Both the position numbers and the translations under genes were made by a program. DNA of 64,000 nt. It comes from Amborella trichopoda (lineage: Eukaryota > Streptophyta > Magnoliopsida > Amborellales > Amborellaceae). Below the pieces are notes generated by a model. The model was given only the letters and a program-made list of their open reading frames with translations, searched no databases and was not told the origin of the DNA. The stretch covers positions 1,820,517-1,884,516 of the forward strand of contig NW_006500351.1 of NCBI RefSeq assembly GCF_000471905.2, written 5' to 3'. Shown here piece after piece: positions 23,501 to 35,500 of this stretch. Each line of letters begins with the position of its first letter. Positions within the stretch are counted from its first letter, which is position 1.

Positions 23501-26500
23501 ACTCCTTTCCAAAATCGAAGGAGGATATGGGGAAGAGAGAATGAAGTAGGAAAAGAGGAAATAGAGGAAAGAGGAGGTGGGAAACGAGAGGGGATAGAAT
23601 TAGATGAGGAGAAACAGAAGATAGAGGAAAGAAGAGGTGACGGCGTAGATAGGAGGAGAGAGGTTATCAATCTTTGGAATGTGGCTTCATAGGTCTACTG
23701 GCCGCCCCTCCCTATGCCAATTGATCAGCAATGATGTTGGCTTCCCTCAATACTTGGTTGAATGCCTCCTGTGTTGCCTTGCATAACACATGTATGTAGT
23801 AGGCGACAAAATTTAGGGCCTAACGGTTCTTACTTTGCCCCCATTGATCCTGCTGTTGCGGCTCGAGGAAAGGGCCAAACAACAATTGATAGCCAACTAA
23901 AAAAGGATTGAAAAAGATCAGTACGTGGCCAGGTGGAACTTTCAAGCAAGCATCTCTGTCAATGCCACTACCTTGAAGAGCTTCCAAGCCAGGTGGGGAG
24001 GACTTGACATGGAGTCAAGTGAGGCATGCTATGGGAACCCAATCAAACCCCTTGAAGACCACACAGCCTCAATCTCACAGGAGGGGCGTCTTATTCTCAA
24101 ACAAAGGTGTCCGAATCTCAAAGAAAGGGGTCCAAGTCCAAGGGAAGAAACAACTTAAAAGAGTGAGGGAGGAGGAATAGTAGCTGGAGTTACAAGACTT
24201 AGAAGAGACCGATGAGGAAGAACGATATGTATCAAAGGGAGATGATTCTGATGATGATGGCATGGCATCATCATCATCCTCATTTGAGAGTGTTGGTGGG
24301 AGAGACAAGAGATGACATTGTTGGAAGTGATGCTGAAACCCAATCGAGCCCTTTTTGAGTTCATGATCATTTAATTCTTTGTAATGTCATGTTATGTCTG
24401 GGAACTTTGGATTTTGGAACTCTGGAATGTGTTGACGTTTTTTTGGGTAGTGGAATGTGTTGAAGATGAATTTCTAAACTTTGAAGTCTGAAATATTGTT
24501 TGAAATGCTTATGGATGTACACTTATGCTATGTGACTTTGTATTTTCGCTAAATGGCAATGGATGTCAAATTTTGTGCAATTTTAAAGTTTTATATTTTT
24601 AAACATGTAGATTTTAGTTTATAAGTAATTAGTTTCCAAAGTTGAAAACCCCACACCACCCCCACTTTTCTCCCCTCCACAAGCGCTTCCTTCCCCCCCC
24701 ACCCCACACATCCCAAAAGAGAAACAAAAAAGCTCCTACACAAGGCCGCTCTATGCCCCAGGCCACAAATCCTGGGGGACTGCCCCCATTTTCTTGAACA
24801 TTGTACACAAATGGCCCTGTAAGCTCTCTCTTTGTATGTAAGAAGAAGAAAAAGAAGAAGATGACCTCCAAGTGTTTGATGCGAGGCCCCTATCTCTCTC
24901 TCACAGATTCATTCTCTCTTCTCTATCTCAAAATATTAAAAAAATTGAAAAGAATAACCTCCTCCAATTGTTCAAGGCCTCGTTCTCACAACCATGGACC
25001 TATATGCTTTCTCTCTCTTAATCTACATATAAGGAAACAGAAAAAAGATGACCTTTAAGTGTTTCATGCAAGTTCGTTCACACACACGTGTGCACACACA
25101 CACACAACATATGGGCCCCCTCCCTGCCCCCCTCTCTTAAGGTCCACTCAGGTATCTGGGCGGCCGCGTTCGCCTTTTTGAACATTGGGTAATTGTTAAT
25201 CCTTTCAAAAGGTCCATTCTTTGACCCATGGTGGAGACCATTTGACCTATGAAACTGGAGAAGGACAAGAGCTTTCTCCTTAATGGTTGGTTAGGTTTCT
25301 CCCAAACCTTGACGACCCAAGGTTTCTGAGGGAATAACCATCAAAATAATCGGGCAATTCTATAAGCCCAATTTTTTGTGAACCTACTGTAAATCCTTTG
25401 TAATCGGGCAGGTATATAAGCCCATTTTTTGTATAGGGTCTGCTGACCTATTATTTACCGAGAGACCCGTCTAGAGGGTTCTCTCAAACTACCACACATC
25501 TGTAATCTAACTTCTCTTAGCAATACAAAAGTTAACTTTACTTAAATTTTTTTTTAACTTGACAGAGCCTTATGATGGGGGCTGCCAGGTAACCCGAATG
25601 ATCTGAATTCTTGGGCAAGGGACAAAATGTTTTCTCAATTGTTGAGGTAGGTTGAGGTGCCCAAGTTGCTGGAAAGTGGCAAGTGTTTGACCCAAAAGAT
25701 CATTTTGGCTTTAATGTGGTCAAGTAGAACCTGCTTGGGCTGTCCTAGACCGTGAAAGATACGAGCATTCTCTCTTTCCACACATCCCACAACCATGAGG
25801 ACATGAAAGAAGAAAGGAGCTGCTTAAAATACTGTACTGTGGGGTGACCCATTGGCAGCCAAAAAGTTGTAGAATGTTTGACCAAAGTGGGCGTTGGCCT
25901 CATAATGTATGGAAAGGTGGTCAGTGTTTTCCTGTCCTTGTGGGCACGTGACGAATTGGTTGTGCATTTGAAGCCCTCTCTTTTGAAGTTGGTCTCTTTG
26001 TTAGAAGCTTCCCATAGGCAAGGGATCATATCAAAGACTTGGACCTTGTGGGGTACCGGTGTTGCCCAAATTTTGTTGAAGGGCCTGGCGTCTTGGCAGG
26101 TAGTAACGAGTCCCAAAAGGAGGTCGAAACCACACTAGACAATAACAACCCTCATGCTCAATATAGAAACCTTGGAGCAAGTTGAGGAGGGCTGTCAGGT
26201 GTTCCTTTTTTGGTTCCAAGAGGGTTTCCTAAATGCCGGGTTCCAAATGAGGTACCCACCACTGATGTCAGCTATTTCTGCAATGGTGGTCTCCTTGTCG
26301 GCTGCAATAGATAAGAGGAATGGCCAGCAAGCCCCCATGATTTGGTGTCCCTCCCATAGATCCTTCTAGAATCTAATCTGGTTGCCTCTTCCTACTTTGA
26401 ATCTTATATAATCCATGAATATATGCAATTCCTTATAATGCTTTTCTGTGCACCAATGCCCTATGAGATGGACATAGGGGGACCCAATGTCCAGTTTCAG

Positions 26501-29500
26501 TGGCATACTTTTCTTGGATCACCTCCTTCCCCGGATGGGTGTTATCTGCAACAAATTTCCAACACCATTTTCCTAGTAGTGCCGGGTGATTCTCACTTAG
26601 CCATCTAATTCCAAGGCCTCCTGATCATTTGAGGCTGCAGATTTCGTCTTACGCAATGGGTGGAACTTGTGTTCATTGTTGGTGTCCAACTAGAGAAAGT
26701 TCCATATAAGACTCTCTAGCTTGGAAGCCGCAGCCGCATGCATATGGAATAAGGACATATTGTTGATTAAAACATTTACCGGAGGCGCTTTGAAGTTATC
26801 CTTGCCCCTAAAGAAAGGAACCTTCCTTTCCAGTTTGCCAACCTCTTATTTGAACTTCTCGATGACTGAATCTCACGTGTTTCCTAGGCTTACTTGTACA
26901 TAAGGGCAAGCCTAAGTATTTTGTTGGTGAGGATTCAGTCCTGGTAGCCCAAGTGTTGTGCCAAAACATTAGCTTCCTCATCACCAAAGCTACTTAATAT
27001 TGTGGTTTTCCACATATTGGCTTTCATCCCAATAGAGATCTCAAAACACCTAGGAAATAACCAAAGGTGATCCAATTGAACTTGGCGCACCTCGTAGAAA
27101 GTGATGATGTCATCAGAATATGGTAGGTAGGTGATCTTTTTATTTTTTTGGAGCCTGGTGATGGATTTGGAGAAAAGCTCGCCTATCACGCAAAAGAGAT
27201 GGAGAGAGAGGGTCTCCTTGGTGTAGTCTTCTGATGGCCGTAGAATAGCCTTCCGACAACCTGTTGATAAGAATGGAGACTTGAATTGGCGACAAAACCC
27301 ATATTCCAAGTTCTCCATCTTGAGCTGAATTCCATTCTACTCTGGATTACCTCCAAGATTTGACCAATCGACATGGTCCTAATGCTTTTCCTTAGTCCAA
27401 CTTGACCACCAAGCCTTCCTTCCCTGCCAGGCATCTAAAGTATGTAGGCCGGGAGCGCTGTCTAGAATATGTCTGTCAATCACAAAGACCGACTGGATTT
27501 TGGGGATGACCTTGCCTAGGACTGTGCTAAGTACTAATAGCCAAGACCTTAGTTAGTATCTTGCATATGGACTTCGAAGGGGCTTATGGGCCAGAAATCT
27601 TTTAATATTCTAGCTCCTTCGACCTTAGGCACAAGGGTTAGGAAGGTGGAGTTCATTCCTCTATAGACAACCTCTAAAATAAAACTCATTGAAGAAAGCC
27701 AAAATGTCTAATTCTACGGAAGATGATTATGGGTAAACCATGAGGACCCAATGCCTTGTCCTGCGAAAGATTGACCACTATCTTCCTGATTTCGAGCCAA
27801 TCTGAATCCTGATATGGAAGGGAATTGAAGGAAAAATCTCGCATTGGGGTCTAGGGCCCTCAGTTCGGAGAAAAGAGTCTAGAAGTACCTAATGATTATT
27901 CTTCACTTGCTGAAGATCTGTAAAAGTACAGTCGCCCGCATAGATTTCGGTGATATATTTAACCTCTACCTCTAGGGCTAAAGATTTTGTGGAGGAAGGC
28001 AGTATACCTACCTTCAGCCACTTCACTCTGAATCTCTGAAGCCATTGGGTTTCTTCTTGCTTTAGGGCATTAAATAGGTTCCCGTTGGCCACTATCCTCT
28101 CAATATGTTCTTCCTCTGAATGGTCTGGTTATACAGTGGTGTCTAGTACTTCAATTTTAGTGATATGGGTTTGAATTTGGCTTTCAAAATTTCCTGGCAA
28201 AGATTTATTCCACTGTTTTAGTGAGGCTTTCAGGAGATGGAGTTTCTTGGTAAGCCGAACACCCTTGAACAATATAGGACCATGATTGGCAAATGCGCTG
28301 TGAGAAATCTGCTTCCTTGAATCATCATAGTTTGAATTTGAAAGGCTTATTTGGTTTGGGTACATGGTTGGTGTCAAGTAATTTGGGTTTATGGTCTGAG
28401 CTGGCCTTGGGTTCCTAGGATAGTAGACTTCCAGTCCATTGACACTAGTAAACAATATATCTTAGGGGTAGAGAGTTTGTGGCATGTAACTCTAGTTGCG
28501 GTAGAGGGTGTATATCAAGCAATTTTGGTCTATGAAGTCTAAGAAAGCCCTCATGTGGCCTTGATTCTACCCCCTCTACTCTTCTTTTGACTCATGGAAT
28601 AACATTTAGATTGCCATCTATTACCGACAGTATAGGGGGGTTGCACGCTTCGTAGTCCAATTCAGGCCAAAGTTTACCTACTTCTAAGACAGTTCGGTGC
28701 ATCGGGGGCATGTACAAATCGAAACTTTCCAAAGGATACTGCAAGGGGCCCTTTTGAGAACAATATTACTTTAAGTCCCTAACGGAGGAAGAGTGGAGGA
28801 TATGAGAGGTGGGTGCGCGTATGACACATGCATCCAAATGCTCCAAGGGTATCCTTTGCTTCCCACTGGCAAGACTTTCTTCACCGAATCTCTCTTTCTG
28901 AGGCAAAATTTGAGTTGGGTTGTCTGGTTTCAATTAGAGCCCCCATCACCATTATGTTTGCCTCCCTTTGAATGTAAACTAGGTCCCAAACAATGATAAT
29001 TGACAAAAAGTTCCTAATTTTCTACATTCAGCCCAATCCTCCCTAGGAACCTGAGAGTTCTACTTGAAGCCAGTGAATGACATATAACGAGTCATTTTCA
29101 GGAAAAAAATGCCAACTTGTGAGTCCCCCATAATCCCGTCGAAAAACTGTACTTTGGCCAAGGCTACATTGCATGTTCAATTTTGAACACCAAGATAACC
29201 TGAATAAAACTTAAGAATTGCCTGCTTTTCTTATGACTAAGAGTTTCAAACCCCAAGATAGCCTGCATAAGACTTATGAATTGCTTGCTTTACATTTGAT
29301 CCTCTTGAAACCCTGCCACGTGGGATTTCTAGTGGATTGACCTTCTCTGGTTTTTGTTAACCATCTCATAGGATGCAGGCTTGGGGTTGATTGCTTAAGG
29401 TGTGGACTATTGAAGTATGTCCGAAGTTCAAATCCTTCTGCTGTACCACCCAAAAGACCATCTTAGGTTTCCCATGTTTTGGTGTTTTCTCTGATGATCT

Positions 29501-32500
29501 TGATCGGTTCCAATGCAATCTTCTTTGTGTAAAATTGGTCCTTCCTTTCCAATAAACATGGCCACCTTAGTGGCTGTCCTTTCTATTCTAAACTTCACTA
29601 TGCTAAACCAGACACACAATAACCAAAGGAAAAATGTAATATGTAGCATAATTTATGTAATATAAGTTTATATAGCGTAATTTATGTAATATATGTTTGT
29701 ATCTAAACATTCTGATTGACTACATTGCAAATGACGAACAAGTGATCAATAATATCTTTGTCTGCTAATTTTTTCATCAACTAAAACCATTCCTTTTTGT
29801 TATGATCGATAGTTGAACTCTTACATGTATAATCCTGTTGTATTGGAAGGTCACTTACTCACTTGGCCTCCGTTCTCTAAACCAATTGAGCCGGATATGA
29901 CGCTTGTGACCAATACACAGCTTAGAATGCGTAAGCCATGAGAATGCAAGATGTCTTTACCCCTCATACATGTATGTTCCTTGAATTTGGCATTTGGATT
30001 TGGTTTTGTTTTATTAATTTTGATTTTGCTTGTAATTAAGTTTTTTTTTCAATACTTTTCTTATGGCGGGGCGTTTGGATCCCTGGACTAAGATTATCAT
30101 GAAATGGTTCTCAAGGAGATTGCTTATTTCTGTCATTTGGATCCAAAATCTGGGGGAGAAATGTTTTTTCTTACCCGAAATCGTTTTCTATACTTGTCTT
30201 TCTCCCCACAAGCTAAAATATTAATTTCCTTATTAGATTTCCTTGCAAAGCGCTCCTGCCCTCCCTTAAAAGAAAAAATGCATGTATACTTCGTTGTGCC
30301 CAGGGCAATTTCTTCCCATTTCTCTCTTTCCTCACTAAACTCCCTTAACCCAATTCTCTCTCCTTGTTTCCCCCTCTCTTTGGTCCACCTCCCCTAAGTC
30401 AACTCTCTCTCTCTCTCTCTCTTTGCCAACTCCCCTAACCCAATTCTCTCTCTCTTCCCCGTCCAACTCCCCTAACCCAACTCTCCTGGCCTCTCTCGCC
30501 CTCCCCCCTTCTCCCTCTCCCTCTTTTCCTTTTTTTGCCCCAAAAAGGGAATTATTACAGGTTCTATTTATTCTTGATCACGTGAGCAAATTATGTTGTA
30601 GGGCATTGTCATTGCACTAGGCAGGAGTATATCAACCGTTAGTGGGTTTGTATGGAGATGGAAGGAGTAAATTAGGGTTAGGTTAGGAGTCTTGACTTGT
30701 TCATGAACAATCATTGAAAACTGGATTCCTAATCGCCTGAAGCTTCACTTTAGAAGTCTTACTTGGGTCGAGATTCTAGTGAAAAGAGAAGTCATAGTAG
30801 GTTTAGGAGTACTACAAAATGTGTTCGAGACTAGGGTTTTTGGGCGGGGGGATCACGGTCTCCTAGTTCGAATAGGATTGAGGACTATAGAGTCTAAAGA
30901 GGATATGATTGAAGCAATGGTTTAAAATGTGGGATGCAGCCTTGATGCAGTCGGGTGTTAATGTAGTGATGCGGCTTGATGCGGTTCATATGTGAATGCA
31001 TCACGTCGATGTGGTCAATAAATATAAGAAAATTCCAAAAAAATTTCAAAAAATTGGTTAACGCATGGATAAAACATATGGAGGTGATTTATGCGATAAT
31101 AGGTATTTAATTTAGGAAAATGTTTTGATAGGGCTGTAGCCCTATCAAAATAAGTAAAGCCTCACCTCATAACTCATCAAAAATTGCAATTCAAGCATTG
31201 GAAAACCTTTTCATCAATCATCCAGGCTTGAATATTTTGTGAAAAAGATTTAGGATTTCAAGCTCTGAAAATACTGTATACTGTAACAAATTATCTAGAC
31301 CGTCCATTTTGCCCAAAAATAAGTGTTCATAGATCCCCAAGATCTGTACATTTTTTGAGTTGCAATTTTTTTTTGTCTATGTCAGAAAGTGATTTTAGAG
31401 CCATCATAGAGATATCTGTTGCTGAAAGTGCTTTCCGGACAAGGATTTGAGCTGAGGCTTTATTTTGTTTTCATAAGGCCTAGGCCTTATAGAAACTTCA
31501 TCCTTTAATTCATTAATTAACTCCTATATTTTCAGTTGTTGGAGATTATGTATCCACTATCCTCTGATAGAAGACATTAGATAGTAGAAACTAGAAACTT
31601 AAAACTAACTTTACATAAGACAATATATTTTAGTATACATCATATTATCATAATTCATAAACATTCAAAAACCATAATCACAAATTCACAACTGCAAACT
31701 TTTGAAAATACAAACTAAAAGTTTATGAAGAGTCCAAGAGTCAAGAAAAATCATCATCATCTCTCTAGTCTCAAGTCTCAGTCTTAAATTTAATCAGACA
31801 TGTTATCTAGGAAGTCTCTATGTGCATGTGCATCTCTAGCATCTGAGTGCGAGGAATCATCATCATCAATATCATCCTCGGCGGCCTCCACATATTATTC
31901 TTCTTCCTCGGTCTCCTCGGAGTTGGCCTCCTCCTCATTGACCTCTGTAACTAATATGCGTCTGGACCTAGCTTTTCTCTTTTGTGTTCTAGTGTTTGGC
32001 CGTACTGCTTCAGTAGCCCTTGCAGCTTGCTCGACATCATACCAAGTGAGATCCTCACTCTCAAACACACACTCTGCTCATGGATCCATGGTCCACTCAC
32101 TTGTGCCCTCACCCTCAAGTTCGTACAATCACATTGGGTTGAGATCCATGTGCTGTTGATGCCTGTTCCTGAACTGCGCATTATATTGCACATTAAACAA
32201 ATCATTCAACTTCTTTTGCTTCAACCTATTTCTTTTGCTTCAACCTATTCATTATATGTTATTTTCTTGTTTTTGCTCTCTAGTCATCTTAGATTTTAGA
32301 AAATTGAAATTTGAAATGCAAGAAATAAGGTTTAAGGACTTATATGCTCAAATGCGCTCCAATTGCGTTCGCCACTAGATGAACTACATGTGAGACTCAA
32401 CACTCGAATAGCGAGATGTTGTAGATTTGGTGTCTCACTTCCATATAATGCCCACCATGCAGCTGCATAATATTTTTTAATTTAGATAAATATTTATATA

Positions 32501-35500
32501 ATGGAACTAAGCAAGTAAAAATGTAAATCAAACAAAACAAAAAGGGCACCTTTCGCCTTTACCTGGATCTGTAGTGTCCTTTCGAGTAACGATCTATCTC
32601 CCAAAGTTTCCCAATGCTCACTTGAACTTGATCAATTAATATCATTGGATATCTGGGTCATGGACCAACCTCTCAAGCAAATGTAAGAACCCTCCATTTA
32701 TTATACAATCAGACTCAATGGAAGGGCGCGTATAGTGAAGAGATTGATTTAGAAAGTAACTGGTTGCGTGGAGGTGCATGCAAAGCTAGTTATCCCATCT
32801 CCTATTAATAATTTCAACATTTTTTTTCATCTTTTAGAACCTTTGTTTACCTCGTCTTGCCCTAGTCGTTGCCTCATGTATGTAGCCCATGGCGAGTTTC
32901 ACTTCACCATCAACCTATCGAAGCACTCTCTCTAAAGGGTGAGTCACATCCAATGCACGATATACCTGGTCTCAAAAAGATATATTAAGAATAATCTGCT
33001 CTGCCTTCCCCCATCTTGATTCTTTGACCACATGCTTTTATTCCACTTCTTTGAATCAAACATGATCCTTTAAGGCACTTCTTTGCTTGCATAGGCGTCG
33101 AAGAGTGAGGATGTGGCAAATCTAGTGACACCCGGTCCACCATATCTCTCTTCTTTGTGAAACTCCTCATCGTGCTACGGAGTATGATGTGATTATAGAC
33201 AAATCCAACAACAGATATAGCTTTGGAAATCACCCCACTAAATATGGATGTCGTACCCATTTCCTTATGCATGAGATTAATACAATGAGCTGCAGGAGTC
33301 CAAAACATATGCCTCCTCTTCGAAGTCAAAAGAATCCCAGCTGCAGCTCAATTGGCACCATTGTTAGTGACAATTTGTACCACATGTTGTTCTCCAACAA
33401 ATTGTACAATCTTATCCATCAAGTCACATAGGTATGTAGTGTCATATGACTTCTTTAATGCATCAACAAACTTAACAAAAAGCATACATGTTGGACAGTT
33501 AACTAAAAAATTAATAAATACCCTTGATTTCCCTTCAAACCATCCATCGCACATAATGCCTTCCCCGCACTTCTCCCACCCTTCTTGTTGTGAAATCAAA
33601 ATTTTATTAACATCAGACGCAACATCCTTCAAAAGGGCCCCCCTAATCTCATCAAGCGTAGGAGGATTAAGTCTTGGGCCAAATTGCCCAATTGTCTGGA
33701 CTATACATGAAAAACTATCGAGGGTTATGGTATTGAAAGTAATGCTGGGCATATAAAACCATTTTGCAATGTACTTACGTACCTTCTTCCTCTTTTATTT
33801 CTTGTATCAATTTTCAATTGTGGATTGTTTTGTTTTTTTCCTCTTCTCCTGAACCACAATTTCAGGATCAGGGGTGCAAAATGCATCCATTGGACCCTTA
33901 GGGAGAGTTTTTTTTTTTTTCGCAACACTCCCACCGATATTTATAATCTTGTCCCTTGGAGTATTCCTTTGGCTCACACCAATTTCTGATATATCCTCAT
34001 CATCTTCATCATCATCGAATAATTGAATTTCATCCGTTAATTCTTTTCGTTTTATTTTTTTCTTTTATTTTTGTGTTTTCAAGCTATCCATATATTCTCT
34101 AATCTCCTTTTTAGTCTCTTCGAGCTTGTGGCATGCTCTGACATTCACAGAAATACTGGCAAAGTGTTTTTTTTGTCGGAAAATACCCGCCATATGAGTA
34201 TTTCCACAAAGAGTACAAATAGTACTTGTTGCTAGAAGTACAAATTTTTGTCTTTCGGATATTTGAGTTTTTCAAATTTCCAAGCCGGATCCTTGTTGCT
34301 ACAAACATGACCCCAAAAAAACGTATTACTGTATTAGGAAAAAAATACTTTCTAATTAATTGAAGAAAATATTGATATCTTCTTGGCCCTTGAAAACCTT
34401 GATATGTTGTCAAATCTTCGCACAGTCTCCCTCAAATCAATACTCAAAACTAATCCCAATCAACAAGCAAAGATCAAATCGAAATATTTTCTCGAAAAAA
34501 GTTTATGCTATTTTTTTTTTATTGAATGGATGCAAAAAGAAGCCATGAAAGTGGCTGTTTTGAGGTTTTGGGGGGGGTGGAGGGGGGGGGGGGGTTTAAT
34601 ACCCCACCAAACCCTTTCCCCCCCTTCTTTTCGGTTATCAAAATCACTTCATTACCCCTTTTCGAGGGTTTACTTTTGCCCATGACGATGCGCTGCATAT
34701 GTGCTATGCGCTATGCGGTGGCATATGGGGCGGGATGCAGTGCATCCCACCATAGTGCGTATGCGATGTGCTTCCTAATGCATATCGCATGATGTGGCCG
34801 CATTTTAAAATGATGGATTGAAGGTAAGGTGTTAGGGAAGGGTTGGATATCATTAGGGAACAAATTAGGATTAGGTTTAGAGGGTGTTAAGGTGGTTGAA
34901 TTTGCTGGAAAATTTCAGGTCCAGAGGTTGTTGATGGATTTGAAGGGAATGTGATATGATTTGGGCTGATTTAGAGTTGGGTTGCTTAGAGGTATAGGTG
35001 TTGCGTTTGGGAAGAAGGTGGTATTTGTTATTGGGGCTTTTGAAGGTCGGTTTCATGCGTAGAAGTTGGGTGATTCAAACTTGTTATCTGAGAAGACAAT
35101 AATGGATGGTTCCTTTACCCATGTATTCACAAGCTTGATCAAGAGCTTAAGGAAGACTGCTGATGGCTTCATAGATCCTTCTTGATCAACTGCTCTACTT
35201 CTCTAGAAGGGGCATCATTGAAATGCTCTTTTTGTGGCCCATTCTTTTGCTTCCTTCCTGAACTTCCAGAATTATTTATGGGATGATTAATATTCAAACA
35301 ATACACTTAGGTAATTTCTCCTATGCTCTTCTTTCAATCAACTAATTGCTTGTTCCTTTGGTTCACGGAGGGATGAGAGGCATATGTATGACCCACGCAA
35401 GTTGGCATGGCAGAACTCAAAGGAAGCTCCCAAGGAACAACTTGCTCTGATCCCTAAAATGATGCAGGACCAAGAGTGTTTGGTTCCTAGAAGAGTGTGC

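Larger units (their letters stand above)
30915..34815 (-). mobile_element. Complete 3.9-kb hAT transposon with 8-bp target duplication
   Basis: gattgaag flanks it at 30907-30914 and 34816-34823. The ends are imperfect inverted repeats, CAATGGTTTAAAATGTGG on the left and the complement of CATCATTTTAAAATGCGG on the right (13 of 18 equal). Subterminal zones on both sides carry repeated GATGCGG/ATGCAT-like words, as hAT ends do. It contains one transposase gene on the minus strand. A fold-back MITE sits inside near its left end. Confidence 0.92.

Noticed and set aside
24075..24308. Ser-rich frame with poly-Ser (-)
   Set aside because: Arises from the complement of (GAT)n/acidic codons. Neither strand shows a domain, though the plus strand could be the tail of an old transposase.
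33352..33756. 134-codon plus-strand frame
   Set aside because: Exact antisense shadow of the hAT DUF659 domain, whose motifs are on the minus strand.
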